Shown: positions 25,477-35,919, counted from the stretch's first letter. The stretch: DNA of 64,000 nt from Azospirillum sp. (GCA_016124535.1 WGNK01000017.1:1-64000), one strand, 5' to 3'. A program made the numbers and translations. Notes: generated by a model from the letters alone, not told the origin.

Positions 25477-26436
25477 TTACTCCAGCCGCTCGCGCACCAG
25501 CGACAACTCGGCCAGAAGCGATTCCGCCACTGCCTGGGCGGCCACCATCACCGGCTCGGCGGCGGTGCGACCGGCGAGCGCCTCAAAGCTGTCGTAGAGC
25601 CGTTCCAGCATCTGCAAGGCATCGGCAAGCGGTGCCCCGGTCGCCGGACCGGCGAGCAACTGCTCAAGCGGCGGCAAATCGGCCGGCGCCACGGCGGTGC
25701 CGCCGGCCCGCACCGCCTGCTGGCCGGCCTGGTCGGCCAATCGGCCAGCGATCTGCTGCAGTACCGCCGCGCCGTCCGGGTCGCAGCCGTCCGGGTCACA
25801 GCCGTCCGCCGCCAGACGCCGTGCCAGCCCGGCCACCCGCGCCGAGACCTGACTTAGCCCGGCGGCGGCCAGCGCAGCCAGCGCCGTCGGGTCGTCGAGT
25901 TGCGGCAGCCCGGCCAGCGGCCGGGCGGCATGCTCGGCGCGGTAGGCCTGGCGCCGCTCGATCCGGAGCAGTGCGGCGTGCTCCAGTTCCTGACGCGCCA
26001 GGCTCTCGGCATGGTGGCGGACCGGCCCGGCGGCCGGCGCCATCATCATCAGGTAGGTGTAGAAAGCAAAGGCGCGCTCCTCCAGCCGCACCGCGATCGA
26101 CAGCGCCCGGTAGGGGCTGAGCCGGTCCGATGCCGCCTCGTCGGCCGTCGGCACCGCCACCCGTTGCCAGATCTCGGCCGCCGCCGCGGCGGTTGCGGTC
26201 GCGGGACGGCCGGTCACCGACCGGCTCCACCGGTCGACCTCGCCGACGTGGTCGCGTTCCATCGCGGCCAATCGGCGGAATACCGCGGCAACCGACGCGG
26301 CACCCCGGCGATCCATGGTCGCAGCCAGGGTCTGGTAGAGCCGAACCGCCTGCTCCTCCATTGCCGCGGCGACCGCCATCAACTGGTCGAGATTGCCCAC
26401 CGGCTCGCCCGGCTCCTGGTTCAACGGCACCATCAT
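25477..26436 (-). CDS. ferritin-like/rubrerythrin-type diiron protein
   Basis: 319 residues from an ATG behind GGAGGGAGGG. The first 155 residues hold a complete diiron carboxylate ligand set: E27/E28, E60-x-x-H63, E119/E120 and E150-x-x-H153, in four predicted helices. The remaining half is Ala-rich and helical without a known domain, with a small tandem GCDPD duplication (two Cys). A TTGAT-N4-GTCAA box upstream and the position opposite nosR tie it to denitrification. It may handle peroxide, NO or iron; the family member is not one I recognise by name. Confidence 0.7.
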   Translation of the reverse strand: MMVPLNQEPGEPVGNLDQLMAVAAAMEEQAVRLYQTLAATMDRRGAASVAAVFRRLAAMERDHVGEVDRWSRSVTGRPATATAAAAAEIWQRVAVPTADEAASDRLSPYRALSIAVRLEERAFAFYTYLMMMAPAAGPVRHHAESLARQELEHAALLRIERRQAYRAEHAARPLAGLPQLDDPTALAALAAAGLSQVSARVAGLARRLAADGCDPDGCDPDGAAVLQQIAGRLADQAGQQAVRAGGTAVAPADLPPLEQLLAGPATGAPLADALQMLERLYDSFEALAGRTAAEPVMVAAQAVAESLLAELSLVRERLE

Positions 26437-26535
26437 CCCTCCCTCCGGATTGGCAGACTTGGGCCGCCTTGCCGGCGGTTGGTCCCCGCTGGCGGCAGCC
26501 GGCGCGATCGTGCGCCCTGCGGCGCCGGCACCGAC

Positions 26536-26549
26536 TTGATCTTGGTCAA
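26536..26549 (-). promoter_or_regulatory. FNR-type box facing the diiron protein gene
   Basis: TTGATCTTGGTCAA (TTGAT-N4-GTCAA) is centred about 106 bp before the start at 26436. Confidence 0.65.
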
Positions 26550-26571
26550 GCCAGAATGTCGCAGCCACCAC

Positions 26572-26585
26572 TTAACAATCGTCAA
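26572..26585 (+). promoter_or_regulatory. NNR-type box facing nosR
   Basis: TTAACAATCGTCAA has the TTAAC-N4-GTCAA form recalled for NNR sites in Paracoccus. It lies 36 bp from the first dyad and about 300 bp before nosR. Which gene it serves is inferred from order. Confidence 0.55.
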
Positions 26586-26878
26586 GGCCACTGCGATCCC
26601 GGTCGACGATTTTCACCGTCATGGGCCATTCGCCAGCGATCCGCAGAACGATGCTTGCTCCTCGCCTGAGAGGAACCGGGCACGGAGACGTTCTGTATTG
26701 GATAGCTGATCAAGTCTCTTTTGATTGGATAACCCGCCACGCGCGGAGAATTCAAAATTCGTTTTATTGGCGAGCTAATTTTTAGGTGATTTCTATTGGA
26801 ACTCCTGCCGGTCGCTGACCGCCTCCTGACCCCGAAACCGCCGCCAGGCCGCTCGACCGCCGACTGGACACGCACGCG

Positions 26879-29158
26879 ATGACAGGTAAATCCTTCCTAC
26901 CCGGATTGGTGCTGGCGAGCCTGGTCTGGCTTGCGGTGGCGGCCAGCGTCGGAACCGCGGAGGCCGCCCGGCTCGCCGAGTTTCTGCCCAAGCTGCAACC
27001 GGCCGAGATCATTCCGGGCGCCGACCGTTTCGGCCCGGTCGAGGGGACGCCGCCCGCTGCCGCCATCTACCGGGGCGACCGGTTGGTCGGCTACGCCCTG
27101 CTCAATGGCGATGTGGTCGCGGCGACCGGCTATTCGGGCAAGCCGATCGAGATCGTGGTCGGCATCGATGCCGCGGGGGTGATCCGCGGCGCCAAGCTGG
27201 TCGAGCACCATGAGCCGATCGTGCTGGTCGGTATTCCCGAGGCCAAGGTCCGCGCGTTCATCGCCGGCTATATCGGCATCAACGCGCTCGACAGCTTTGC
27301 CAGGGTACTGGCCAAGCCGCCGGTCGATCTGATCAGCGGTGCCACCGTCAGCACCATCGTGATCGGCGAAAGCATGGTCCGGGCTGCGCTCAAAGTGGCG
27401 CGATCCCGCGGCCTGGGCGGCGCTGGCGCTTCTCCGTCCGCCGCCCCGACGGTCGTTCGCCGGATCGACCCCAACCGCATGGAGCCGGAGGACTGGACCA
27501 GCCTGCTCGGCAGCGGTGCTGTCCGCCACCGCCTGGTCACCGTGGCCGAGGTCAACCGGGCCTTCGCCGCGAGCGGCAACCTTGCCGCCGCCGAACGGCC
27601 GGAACCGGGGCCTGACGACGATGCCTTCATCGACCTTTACCTGGCCGAGGTCAGCGTCCCGGCGATCGGGGCGAGCCTGCTCGGTCCCGCCGAATACGCC
27701 AATCTGACCGCCCGCCTGAAGCCGGGCCAGAGTGCCATCGTCGTTGCCGGCCATGGCCGCTACTCGTTCCGCGGCTCGGGCTTCGTGCGCGGCGGCATCT
27801 TCGATCGCATCCAGCTGATCCAGGACGAGGACAGCCTGCTGTTCCGCGACCATGACTACAAGCGTCTGGGGGACTTCGCCGCCGACGGCGCACCCGCATT
27901 CGGCGAGATCGGCCTGTTCGTGGTGCCGGCCCGCGCCAATTTCGATCCGGTGGCGCCGTGGCGGCTGCAATTGCTGGTGCAGCGGCCGATCGGCGCCCTG
28001 CAGAAGGCCTTCGTCACCTTCGACGCCGACTATCGGCTGCCCGACCGTTACCAGATCGTCGAGGCCCCGGCCGCTGCGATCCAGGCCGCGCCGGCCGCTT
28101 CCGCCGCTGCGCTGTCCTCGCCGGCACCCGGCCTGGTCGCGGAACCGGGCGAGGCGCCGCTGTGGCATCGGCTGTGGCACAGCCGCCGGGTCGATCTCGG
28201 CATTCTGGCGGCGGCCCTGGGCGGACTCACCCTGGTGTTCTTCTTTCAGAACCTGCTGGTGGTCCGGCCCCGGCTGCACCGCTGGTTGCGCCTGGGCTTT
28301 CTCGCCTTCACCCTGGTCTGGCTCGGCTGGACGGTCGGTGCCCAGCTCTCGGTGGTCAATGTCCTGGCGGTGCTCAATAGTCTGGGCAGCGGTTTTTCCT
28401 GGGACACCTTCCTGCTCGATCCGCTGATCTTCGTGCTGTGGTTTGCCGTGGCGGCGGCGCTGGTGCTGTGGGGCCGCGGCGCCTTCTGCGGCTGGCTGTG
28501 CCCGTTCGGCGCCCTTCAGGAGCTGCTCAACCAGGCAGCCCGCGCGCTCAAGATACCCCAGCTGACCTTGCCGTGGGGCGTCCACGAACGCCTGACCGCG
28601 ATCAAGTATCTGGTCTTCCTGGTCCTGCTGGCGCTGTCGCTGCACTCTCTGGGGCTCGCCGAGCAGGGCGCCGAGGTCGAGCCGTTCAAGACCGCGATCG
28701 TCCTGCATTTTCAGCGCGCCTGGCCGTTCGTCGCCTTCGTCGCCGTGCTGCTCGGCGCCGGCCTGTTCATCGAGCGGTTCTATTGCCGCTACCTGTGTCC
28801 GCTCGGCGCCGCCCTGGCGATCCCGGCGCGGCTGCGGGTGTTCGACTGGCTGCGCCGGCACAAGGAATGCGGCAGCCCGTGTCAGCGTTGCGCCCGCGAA
28901 TGTCCGGTCGGGGCGATCTATCCCGAAGGCCATATCAATCCGACAGAATGTATCCAGTGTCTCAACTGTCAAGTTACTTACTGGCACGAGCACAACTGTC
29001 CGGCAATGATCCAGCGCCGCCTGAAGCGGGAGCGGCGCGAGACCATGGCGTCGCCGGAATTCCGCACCGCCGCCGCACGGCCGGGGCCAACCGCAGCGGG
29101 TCCAGCGACCGCAGGCCCAACTTATGCGGGTTCAACCACCAAGGAGTCAAGGACATGA
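26879..29158 (+). CDS. nosR: NosR, membrane flavo-iron-sulfur protein for N2O reduction
   Basis: 759 residues. After a signal peptide, a periplasmic FMN-binding domain carries the flavinylation motif SGATVST (about residue 154). It is followed by membrane helices with CGWLCPFG and CRYLCPLG, and two C-terminal 4Fe-4S motifs, [13 protein letters not shown] and CIQCLNCQ. NosR is needed for nosZ expression and electron supply or activation of NosZ; NosX supplies the flavin. Its stop overlaps the nosZ start (ATGA). Confidence 0.96.
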   Translation: MTGKSFLPGLVLASLVWLAVAASVGTAEAARLAEFLPKLQPAEIIPGADRFGPVEGTPPAAAIYRGDRLVGYALLNGDVVAATGYSGKPIEIVVGIDAAGVIRGAKLVEHHEPIVLVGIPEAKVRAFIAGYIGINALDSFARVLAKPPVDLISGATVSTIVIGESMVRAALKVARSRGLGGAGASPSAAPTVVRRIDPNRMEPEDWTSLLGSGAVRHRLVTVAEVNRAFAASGNLAAAERPEPGPDDDAFIDLYLAEVSVPAIGASLLGPAEYANLTARLKPGQSAIVVAGHGRYSFRGSGFVRGGIFDRIQLIQDEDSLLFRDHDYKRLGDFAADGAPAFGEIGLFVVPARANFDPVAPWRLQLLVQRPIGALQKAFVTFDADYRLPDRYQIVEAPAAAIQAAPAASAAALSSPAPGLVAEPGEAPLWHRLWHSRRVDLGILAAALGGLTLVFFFQNLLVVRPRLHRWLRLGFLAFTLVWLGWTVGAQLSVVNVLAVLNSLGSGFSWDTFLLDPLIFVLWFAVAAALVLWGRGAFCGWLCPFGALQELLNQAARALKIPQLTLPWGVHERLTAIKYLVFLVLLALSLHSLGLAEQGAEVEPFKTAIVLHFQRAWPFVAFVAVLLGAGLFIERFYCRYLCPLGAALAIPARLRVFDWLRRHKECGSPCQRCARECPVGAIYPEGHINPTECIQCLNCQVTYWHEHNCPAMIQRRLKRERRETMASPEFRTAAARPGPTAAGPATAGPTYAGSTTKESRT

Positions 29159-31083
29159 GTGACGACAGCAGCGACAAACCCGGCCTGAGCCGGCGCCGGG
29201 TGCTCGGTGGCACCGCGACCGCCGCGGCGCTGACCGGATTGACCGGGGCCGGGCTGGGCGCCGGCGGCGCCCTGCTCGGCGGGACGGCAAGCAGGGCCCA
29301 GGCCGCGACCGCCATCAACAAGGCGGAGGTGAAGCCGGGTGACCTCGACGAGTATTATGCCTTTCACAGCGGCGGCCAGTCGGGCGAGGTCCGGGTGATC
29401 GGCGTGCCCTCGATGCGTGAGATCATCCGGATTCCGGTGTTCAACCGCTGCAGCGCCACTGGCTGGGGCCAGACCAATGAGTCCAAGCGCATCCTCACCG
29501 AGGGTCTGCTGCCCGAGACCCGCGCCTATGTCGCCAAGCACGGCATGTTCCACAACGGCGACGCCCACCATCCGCACATGTCGTTCACCGACGGCGCCTA
29601 TGACGGCCGTTACATCTTCATCAACGACAAGGCCAATGCCCGGATCGCCCGCATCCGCTGCGACGTGATGCGCGCCGACAAGATCATCGAAATTCCCAAC
29701 GCCCGCGATGTCCACGGCCTGCGCCTGCAGAAATACCCGCGGACCGGCTATGTCTTCTTCTGCACCGAGCATCTGGTGCCGATGCCGGTCAACGACGGAA
29801 CGATTCTCGACGAACCCAAGAAATACCACTGTGTCTACAACGCCGTCGACGGCGACACCATGAAGATGGCCTGGCAGGTCCTGGTCGACGGCAATCTCGA
29901 CAATACCGACGCCGACTATCAGGGCAAGTATGCCTTTGCCAGCAGCTACAACTCGGAGGGCGGTGTCACACTGGCCGAGATGACCGCGGCCGAGCAGGAT
30001 TGGGGTGTCGTTTTCAACATCAAGCGGATCGAGGAAGCGGTCAAGAAGGGCGACTGCCAGATCTGGAATGGGGTTCCGGTGGTCGATGGCCGCCACGGCT
30101 CGCCTTACACCCGCTATATCCCGGTGCCCAACAACCCCCATGGCTGTAACACGGCGCCCGACGGCATCCATGTCGTGTTCAACGGCAAGCTGTCGCCGAC
30201 CACCACGGTGATCGATGTCCGCCTGCTCGACGACCTGTTCGACGACAAGCTGAAGCCGCGCGACGTCGTGGTCGCCGAACCCCAGCTCGGCCTCGGGCCC
30301 CTCCATACCGCCTTCGACGGTCAGGGCAATGCCTTCACCACTCTGTTCCTCGACAGCCAGATCGTGAAATGGAACATCGACCTGGCGCGGCGGCTCTATA
30401 AGGGCGAGAAGGTCGACCCGATCCTGCAGAAGATCGATGTCCAGTACCAGCCCGGCCACAACCATGCCTCGATGAGCGAATCCAAGGAGGCCGATGGAAA
30501 ATGGCTGATTTCACTCAATAAATTCTCGAAGGATCGCTTCCTCAATGTCGGCCCGCTGAAGCCCGAGAACGACCAGCTGATCGACATTTCCGGCGAGCAG
30601 ATGGCGGTGGTCCACGACGGCCCCAGCTTTGCCGAGCCTCACGACACCGAGATCATCCACCGCTCCAAGGTCAATCCCAAGAACGCCTTCCCGCGCAATG
30701 ATCCGATGTGGGAGGATGCCCGCCGTTCGGCCGAAAAGGACGGCGTCAACCTGGAAGAAGCCGCCAAGGTGGTGCGCGACGGCAATAAGGTGCGGGTCTA
30801 TATGACGGCGATGGCCCCGACCTTCAGTCTCGATCAGTTCACCGTCAAGCAGGGCGACGAAGTCACCGTCGTTATCACCAACATGGATGATGTCGACGAT
30901 TTGAGCCACGGCTTCATCCTGCAGAACCACGGCATCTGCTTCGAGATTGCGCCCCAGGCGACGGCCTCGGTGACCTTCGTCGCCGACCGGCCCGGCGTCC
31001 ATTGGTATTACTGCACCTGGTTCTGCCATGCCCTGCATATGGAAATGGCCGGCCGCATGCTGGTCGAACCCCGGGGGGTGTGA
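29155..31083 (+). CDS. nosZ: nitrous oxide reductase NosZ (clade I, Tat-exported)
   Basis: 642 residues. The Tat signal SRRRVLGG marks folded export and clade I. The beta-propeller contains the CuZ histidine segments ([28 protein letters not shown]). The C-terminal cupredoxin domain holds CuA ligands: [11 protein letters not shown]is, then C620, C624, H628 and M631 in [13 protein letters not shown]. It reduces N2O to N2 in the periplasm. The start at 29155 overlaps nosR, so it is translationally coupled. Confidence 0.98.
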   Translation: MSDDSSDKPGLSRRRVLGGTATAAALTGLTGAGLGAGGALLGGTASRAQAATAINKAEVKPGDLDEYYAFHSGGQSGEVRVIGVPSMREIIRIPVFNRCSATGWGQTNESKRILTEGLLPETRAYVAKHGMFHNGDAHHPHMSFTDGAYDGRYIFINDKANARIARIRCDVMRADKIIEIPNARDVHGLRLQKYPRTGYVFFCTEHLVPMPVNDGTILDEPKKYHCVYNAVDGDTMKMAWQVLVDGNLDNTDADYQGKYAFASSYNSEGGVTLAEMTAAEQDWGVVFNIKRIEEAVKKGDCQIWNGVPVVDGRHGSPYTRYIPVPNNPHGCNTAPDGIHVVFNGKLSPTTTVIDVRLLDDLFDDKLKPRDVVVAEPQLGLGPLHTAFDGQGNAFTTLFLDSQIVKWNIDLARRLYKGEKVDPILQKIDVQYQPGHNHASMSESKEADGKWLISLNKFSKDRFLNVGPLKPENDQLIDISGEQMAVVHDGPSFAEPHDTEIIHRSKVNPKNAFPRNDPMWEDARRSAEKDGVNLEEAAKVVRDGNKVRVYMTAMAPTFSLDQFTVKQGDEVTVVITNMDDVDDLSHGFILQNHGICFEIAPQATASVTFVADRPGVHWYYCTWFCHALHMEMAGRMLVEPRGV

Positions 31084-31119
31084 ACCGGGCGATGGCAAAT
31101 TTGATTCCGTGAGTACGCG

Positions 31120-32463
31120 ATGAGGACCCTCCGGCCGCAAGAGCCCGACTCCGGCCCGGCGAAATCGCCGGGCGGAGGTTTGTTGCCCGTCCTGGGATCA
31201 GCCGTTCTCGCCGTGATCGCGTTGCCCGCCGCCGGGGCCAGCCTGTCGGTGCTTCCGGGTGAATTGGCCTCGGCGATCGCCGCGGCCGTCCCCGGCGACG
31301 AGTTGGTCCTGGCGGCGGGCCGCCATCCCGGCCCGGTGGTGCTCGACAAGCGGTTGACCCTGACCGGCCGGCCGGGCGCCGTGATCGACGGCGGCGGCCG
31401 GGGTCAGGTGGTGCGCATTCTCGGGCCCGACATTACCCTGCGCGGCCTGACCATCCGCGGTTCGGGCCAGAGTCTGCCCGACCGCGATGCCGGGGTATTC
31501 GTCGGTCGCGACGGCAGCCGCGCCCGGATCGAACACAACCTGCTGGTCGACACCCTGATCGGGGTCGACCTGTGGGGCGCTGCCGATGCGGTGGTCGCCG
31601 GCAACCGGATCGCTGGCCGCACGACCGGCCGGGTCAGCGAGCGCGGCAACGGCGTCCAGCTGTGGAACAGTCCGGGCTCGCGGGTCGTCGGCAACGACAT
31701 CAGCGGCGGCCGCGACGGCATCTTCACCAATGTCAGCCGCGATAATCGGTTCGAAGCCAACCGCATTCGCGGCGTCCGCTATGCCGTCCACTACATGTAT
31801 ACCCAGGACAGCGCGGTGGTCGGCAACCTGTCCTATGACAACGAAATCGGCTACGCGATCATGTATTCCGACCGGGTGACCGTGACCGCCAACTTGTCGG
31901 ACGGCGACCGGGCCCATGGCTTGCTGCTCAACTACGCCAACAGCTCGACGATCGAAAACAACATTGTGCGCCATGGCGGTGAGAAATGCGTCTTTATTTA
32001 TAATGCCAACAAGAATGTCTTGAGCCGAAATCGCTTCGAGGGCTGCGGCATCGGCATCCACTTTACCGCCGGCTCGGAACGCAACCGCATGTTCGGCAAC
32101 GCCTTCGTCAATAATCGCCGCCAGGTGATGTATGTCGGCGCCCGCTTTCTCGACTGGTCGGCGGACGGCCGCGGCAACTACTGGAGCGACAATCCGGCCT
32201 TCGATCTCAACGGCGACGGCATCGCCGACACCGCCTATCGGCCCAACGACCTGGTCGATCAGGTGGTGTGGACCTGGCCGGCGGCGAAATTGCTGCTCAA
32301 CAGTCCGGGCGTCCAGGTGATCCGCTGGGCACAGGCGGCGTTTCCCGCGCTTCATCCCGGCGGCGTCATCGACAGCCGGCCGCTGATGACGCCGCCGGCG
32401 ATCCCGGAACCTCAGTTTCAGCCCCCGGAGACCCCACCATGGCCGAGCCCACCGTCACGCTGA
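31120..32463 (+). CDS. nosD: NosD, periplasmic copper-site maturation protein
   Basis: 447 residues with an N-terminal export signal (LPVLGSAVLAVIALPAAGA) and a parallel beta-helix of CASH/PbH1 repeats (e.g. NGVQLWNSPGSRVVGNDISG; IGYAIMYSDRVTVTANLSDG). It ends with NYWSDNPAFDLNGDGIADT typical of NosD. With NosF and NosY it assembles the CuZ cluster of NosZ. It overlaps nosF by 25 bp. Confidence 0.95.
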   Translation: MRTLRPQEPDSGPAKSPGGGLLPVLGSAVLAVIALPAAGASLSVLPGELASAIAAAVPGDELVLAAGRHPGPVVLDKRLTLTGRPGAVIDGGGRGQVVRILGPDITLRGLTIRGSGQSLPDRDAGVFVGRDGSRARIEHNLLVDTLIGVDLWGAADAVVAGNRIAGRTTGRVSERGNGVQLWNSPGSRVVGNDISGGRDGIFTNVSRDNRFEANRIRGVRYAVHYMYTQDSAVVGNLSYDNEIGYAIMYSDRVTVTANLSDGDRAHGLLLNYANSSTIENNIVRHGGEKCVFIYNANKNVLSRNRFEGCGIGIHFTAGSERNRMFGNAFVNNRRQVMYVGARFLDWSADGRGNYWSDNPAFDLNGDGIADTAYRPNDLVDQVVWTWPAAKLLLNSPGVQVIRWAQAAFPALHPGGVIDSRPLMTPPAIPEPQFQPPETPPWPSPPSR

Positions 32464-33362
32464 GCGGCGTCGCCAAGCACTATGGCCGTCTCGCCGCGGT
32501 GACCGGGGTCGATCTGGCCCTGGCATCCGGCGAATGCGTCGCCCTGGTCGGCCACAACGGCGCCGGCAAGAGCACTCTGATCAAGCTGATGCTGGGGCTG
32601 ATCCGGCCCAGCGCCGGGCAGATCCGGGTGCTCGGCCATGACCCCGCCGGCGGCTCGGCGGTGCGCGGTCGCGCCGGGGTCAGCTTCCTGCCCGAGAACG
32701 TCGCGTTCCCGGCGGCGATGACCGGTGCCGAGATGCTGTGCTTTTACGCCCGGCTCAAGGGCGAGGCGGTGGCCGCGGTCCCTGGCCTGCTCGACCGGGT
32801 CGGGCTCGGCGAGGCCGGTCGGCGCCGGGTCGGCACCTATTCCAAGGGCATGCGCCAGCGCCTGGGACTGGCCCAGGCGCTACTCGGAACGCCGCGGGTC
32901 CTGCTGCTTGACGAGCCGACCAGCGGGCTCGATCCGGCGTCGCGGCGCCAGTTCTACGATCTGATCCGGGGCCTGCGCGACGATGGCGCCACCGTGCTGC
33001 TGTCGTCCCACGCGCTCACCGAACTGGAGGAGCGCGCCGACCGGGTCGCGGTGATGAACCGGGGCCGGCTGGTTGCCGCCGGGGCCATGGCCGAGCTGCG
33101 CGGCCTGGTCGACCTGCCGGTGCGCATCCTGTTGCGCCTGCCGGACAATGCTTCACCCGTGGTGCCGGCGGTGCTCGACGGGGTCGGCGACTGCCGCCGG
33201 GTCAATGGTCATATCGTCGAGATCACCTGCCGCCACCACGACAAGCTGGCGGTGCTGCGCCGGGTGGTCGATCTGCCGGTGGCGGTGGACGACATCGAGA
33301 TCATGTTGCCCAGCCTGGACGAACTCTACGCCACACTGATGGCACGGGAGACCGCTCGATGA
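32439..33362 (+). CDS. nosF: NosF, ABC transporter ATP-binding protein
   Basis: 307 residues. It has Walker A GHNGAGKST, an ABC signature replaced by YSKGMRQRLGLAQAL (usual for this subfamily) and Walker B VLLLDEPTSGLDPAS. It powers NosY/NosD in CuZ maturation, probably moving a sulfur species. The start is at the ATG at 32439 inside the end of nosD; its stop overlaps the nosY start (ATGA). Confidence 0.95.
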   Translation: MAEPTVTLSGVAKHYGRLAAVTGVDLALASGECVALVGHNGAGKSTLIKLMLGLIRPSAGQIRVLGHDPAGGSAVRGRAGVSFLPENVAFPAAMTGAEMLCFYARLKGEAVAAVPGLLDRVGLGEAGRRRVGTYSKGMRQRLGLAQALLGTPRVLLLDEPTSGLDPASRRQFYDLIRGLRDDGATVLLSSHALTELEERADRVAVMNRGRLVAAGAMAELRGLVDLPVRILLRLPDNASPVVPAVLDGVGDCRRVNGHIVEITCRHHDKLAVLRRVVDLPVAVDDIEIMLPSLDELYATLMARETAR

Positions 33363-34189
33363 CCAAGCTCCTGACCCTGGCCGTTCAGGAGGTGCGCACC
33401 GGCCTGCGCAACCGCTGGGTGGTCGCGACCACCCTGCTGATGACCGCACTGGCGCTGACCCTGGCCTTCCTGGGCAGTGCGCCCACCGGGACGGTCGGAG
33501 TCGGCGGCTTGACCGTGACCGTGGTCAGCCTGTCCAGCCTGACCATCTTTCTGCTGCCGCTGATCGCGCTGCTGCTGGCCTATGACGCGGTGGTCGGCGA
33601 GGTCGAGCGCGGCACCCTGATCCTGCTGCTCAGCTACCCGGTCGGCCGCGGCCAGGTGGTGTTCGGCAAGTTCCTCGGCCAGACCGCGATCCTGGCCTTC
33701 GCCACGGCGCTGGGCTATGGCGCCGCCGGGCTCGCACTGGCCGCGGCCGGGACCGAAGCCAGCCCAGCGGCCTGGCACGCCTTCGCAGCCATGATCGGCT
33801 CCAGCGTGGTGCTGGGGGCTGCCTTCACCGCGATCGGTCTGCTGATCAGCGTCGCCGCGCGCGACCGCGGCACCGCCGCGGGTTTGGCGGTCGGGGCCTG
33901 GCTTGGCCTGGTGCTGCTTTACGACATGGGGCTGCTGGGCGCGCTGGTGGCGGATCAGGGCCGCTTCCTGTCGGCCGGGGTGGTCAATCTGCTGCTGTTG
34001 GCCAACCCGACCGACAGCTATCGCCTGCTCAATCTGAGCGGCTTCGCCGAGGTCGGCCGCTATGCCGGCATGGCCGGGCTCGCCGCCGAGGTCCATCTCG
34101 GGCCGGCGGTGCTGGCGGCGGCACTCGGTGCCTGGGTCGCGCTGCCGCTCGCCGCCGCGGCTTTTCTGTTCCACCGGAGACAGTTCTGA
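33359..34189 (+). CDS. nosY: NosY, ABC transporter permease
   Basis: 276 residues with about six membrane helices and the ABC-2 pattern LLAYDAVVGEVERGTLILLLSYPVGRGQVVFGKFLGQ (described, not quoted in full: residues about 75-110). It partners NosF and NosD in the NosZ maturation complex. It starts in the nosF stop and its own stop shares a base with the nosL start (TGATG). Confidence 0.94.
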   Translation: MTKLLTLAVQEVRTGLRNRWVVATTLLMTALALTLAFLGSAPTGTVGVGGLTVTVVSLSSLTIFLLPLIALLLAYDAVVGEVERGTLILLLSYPVGRGQVVFGKFLGQTAILAFATALGYGAAGLALAAAGTEASPAAWHAFAAMIGSSVVLGAAFTAIGLLISVAARDRGTAAGLAVGAWLGLVLLYDMGLLGALVADQGRFLSAGVVNLLLLANPTDSYRLLNLSGFAEVGRYAGMAGLAAEVHLGPAVLAAALGAWVALPLAAAAFLFHRRQF

Positions 34190-34701
34190 TGCCCCGCGTT
34201 CTATTGGTTCTGCTTGTGGTCGTGCTCTCCGCCTGCGACGGCGGTCCCCAGGCCGCGGCGCCGCCGCCCCAGGAGCCGGGCGAGACCGCGGTCGGCCACT
34301 ATTGCGGCATGCAGGTGACCGAGCATCCCGGCCCCAAGGGCCAGATCTTCCGGCGCTCCGATCCCGCTCACCCGTTCTGGTTCACCTCGGTGCGAGATGC
34401 CATCGCCTTCACCTTGCTGCCCGAGGAACCGAAGGACATTTCAGTGATTTACGTCAACGATATGGGCCGGGCGCGCAACTGGCAGCACCCGGAGCCGGGG
34501 ACCTGGATCGAAGCCCACGCCGCCTGGTTCGTGATCGGCAGCGCGCGACGCGGCGGCATGGGGGCACCGGAAGTGGTGCCCTTCGGCAGCCCCGAAGCGG
34601 CCGAGGCGTTCGTCGGCGCCGAGGGCGGCCGGGTGGTCCGCTTCGCCGCGGTGCCGCCTGACTATGTCCTTGGCTCCGCCAGTGGAGAGGAACCCCGATG
34701 A
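34189..34701 (+). CDS. nosL: NosL, copper-binding lipoprotein chaperone
   Basis: 170 residues with a lipoprotein signal and lipobox LSAC at residues 13-16. The conserved HYCGMQVTEHPGPKGQIF motif and MGAPEVVPFGSPEAAEAF are NosL hallmarks; Cys and Met in YCGM bind Cu(I) for delivery to NosZ. It is coupled to nosY (TGATG) and nosX (ATGA). Confidence 0.95.
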   Translation: MPRVLLVLLVVVLSACDGGPQAAAPPPQEPGETAVGHYCGMQVTEHPGPKGQIFRRSDPAHPFWFTSVRDAIAFTLLPEEPKDISVIYVNDMGRARNWQHPEPGTWIEAHAAWFVIGSARRGGMGAPEVVPFGSPEAAEAFVGAEGGRVVRFAAVPPDYVLGSASGEEPR

Positions 34702-35717
34702 CTTCGCTCAATCGCCGTCGCTTCCTGGGGATTTCGGCCGCGGCCGGCGGCCTTGCCCTGCTGCCGTTGCCGCCAGGCTCAGCCGCTCCGGCAGCGGGCG
34801 GGGGTGAGTGCGCGCTGGCGTGGCGCGGAAGCGCGCTCGGTGCCGGCGCCACGATCCGGCTCCATCACCCCGACCCCGCCGAGGCGCATCGGCTGATCGC
34901 CGCCTGCGTCGCTGAAATCGCCCGGCTGGAGGCCGTGTTCAGCTTGTTCCGCCCGGATTCGGCGTTGAGCCGGCTCAACCGCGCCGGCGCCCTCGACGCC
35001 CCGCCCCAGGATCTGGTCCGCCTGCTGTCCGAGAGCGCCGGCTACAGTGCCGCCACCTGCGGCGCCTTCGATCCCACTGTGCAGCCGCTGTGGCGACTCT
35101 ATGCCGAGCATTTTGCCCAGCCCGATGCCGATCCCGACGGGCCGGACGCGGCTGTGCTCGCGGCGACGCGGAGCCTGGTCGATTGGCGCCGGGTCCGGGT
35201 CGAAGCCGGCCGGATCGCCTTCGCCTGCCCCGGCATGGCGGTCACCCTCAACGGCATCGCCCAGGGATACATCACCGACCGGGTGATCGATCTTTTGCGT
35301 GGACGCGGCGTCGAGCGGGTGCTGGCCGATCTCGGTGAAATCCGCAGCCTGGGACGGCACCCCGACGGCAGCCCGTGGCGGGTCGGCCTGGAGGACCCGC
35401 GGCGGCCCGGACACGCGAGCCGCGAGATCGATCTGGAAAACCGCGCGGTAGCGACTTCGGGCGGCTACGGCACCGGCTTCGCCCCGGACAGCCGCTTCAA
35501 CCACCTGTTCGACCCGGCAACCGGCCATTGCGCCGACCGCTGGCGTGCGGTCAGCGTGGTCGCTGCCACCGCGACCACCGCCGATGCCCTGTCCACCGCC
35601 CTCGCCGTCACCCCGGCGGCGGCGATCCCGCCGGTCCTGGCCCGCTTCGACGCGACCGCCTTCGTCACCGCAACTGCGGATGGCGCTCGTCCGATGGTGG
35701 TTGGGGCTCGGGGGTGA
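34698..35717 (+). CDS. nosX: NosX, ApbE-family FMN transferase
   Basis: 339 residues. It has a Tat-type leader NRRRFLGISAAAGG, then the ApbE fold with ARLEAVFSLFRPDSALSRLN, CGAFDPTVQPLW, LNGIAQGYITDRV and ATSGGYGTGFAPDSRFNHL (metal and flavin site). It attaches FMN covalently to the threonine of NosR in the periplasm. It is the last gene of nosRZDFYLX. Confidence 0.94.
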   Translation: MTSLNRRRFLGISAAAGGLALLPLPPGSAAPAAGGGECALAWRGSALGAGATIRLHHPDPAEAHRLIAACVAEIARLEAVFSLFRPDSALSRLNRAGALDAPPQDLVRLLSESAGYSAATCGAFDPTVQPLWRLYAEHFAQPDADPDGPDAAVLAATRSLVDWRRVRVEAGRIAFACPGMAVTLNGIAQGYITDRVIDLLRGRGVERVLADLGEIRSLGRHPDGSPWRVGLEDPRRPGHASREIDLENRAVATSGGYGTGFAPDSRFNHLFDPATGHCADRWRAVSVVAATATTADALSTALAVTPAAAIPPVLARFDATAFVTATADGARPMVVGARG

Positions 35718-35879
35718 CCGGCGCCGGGGCACGGTGCAGCAGCCACGGCTTCTGCCCGGTGTGCCGACCGTGCCGCGAAAACCTTGCGACAGCCCAGCTG
35801 CCCACATCTCCGACGCGGGCACCCGGTAACGATCTGCCAGCCGCGTATCCGGGCTCGGCGTGGGGCCGCAGAGGCGGTA

Positions 35880-35919
35880 GGCCTCCCCACGTCACCGGGA
35901 TCGGCGGCGTGGAGAGGCC
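35880..35919. terminator. bidirectional hairpin between nosX and katG
   Basis: GGCCTCCCCACG (35880-35891) and CGTGGAGAGGCC (35908-35919) pair at 11 of 12 positions around a 16-nt loop in the convergent gap, 9 bp from the katG stop. No T tract is seen on either strand. The remaining 160 bp of the gap hold nothing recognised. Confidence 0.45.

Larger units (their letters stand above)
26437..26878. other. divergent regulatory region between the diiron gene and nosR
   Basis: 440 bp without a gene. It contains two Crp/Fnr-type dyads (26536-26549 and 26572-26585), an inverted repeat CAGAACG/CGTTCTG (26644-26650, 26689-26695) and an unusually AT-rich stretch at about 26695-26805 with a repeated ATTGGATA. 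If nosR starts from the second dyad its leader would be about 260 nt. Confidence 0.6.

Noticed and set aside
26700..26805. AT-rich patch before nosR as a horizontally acquired element or IHF site
   Set aside because: It is only about 100 bp, in a promoter region, with no mobile-element features and no good IHF consensus.
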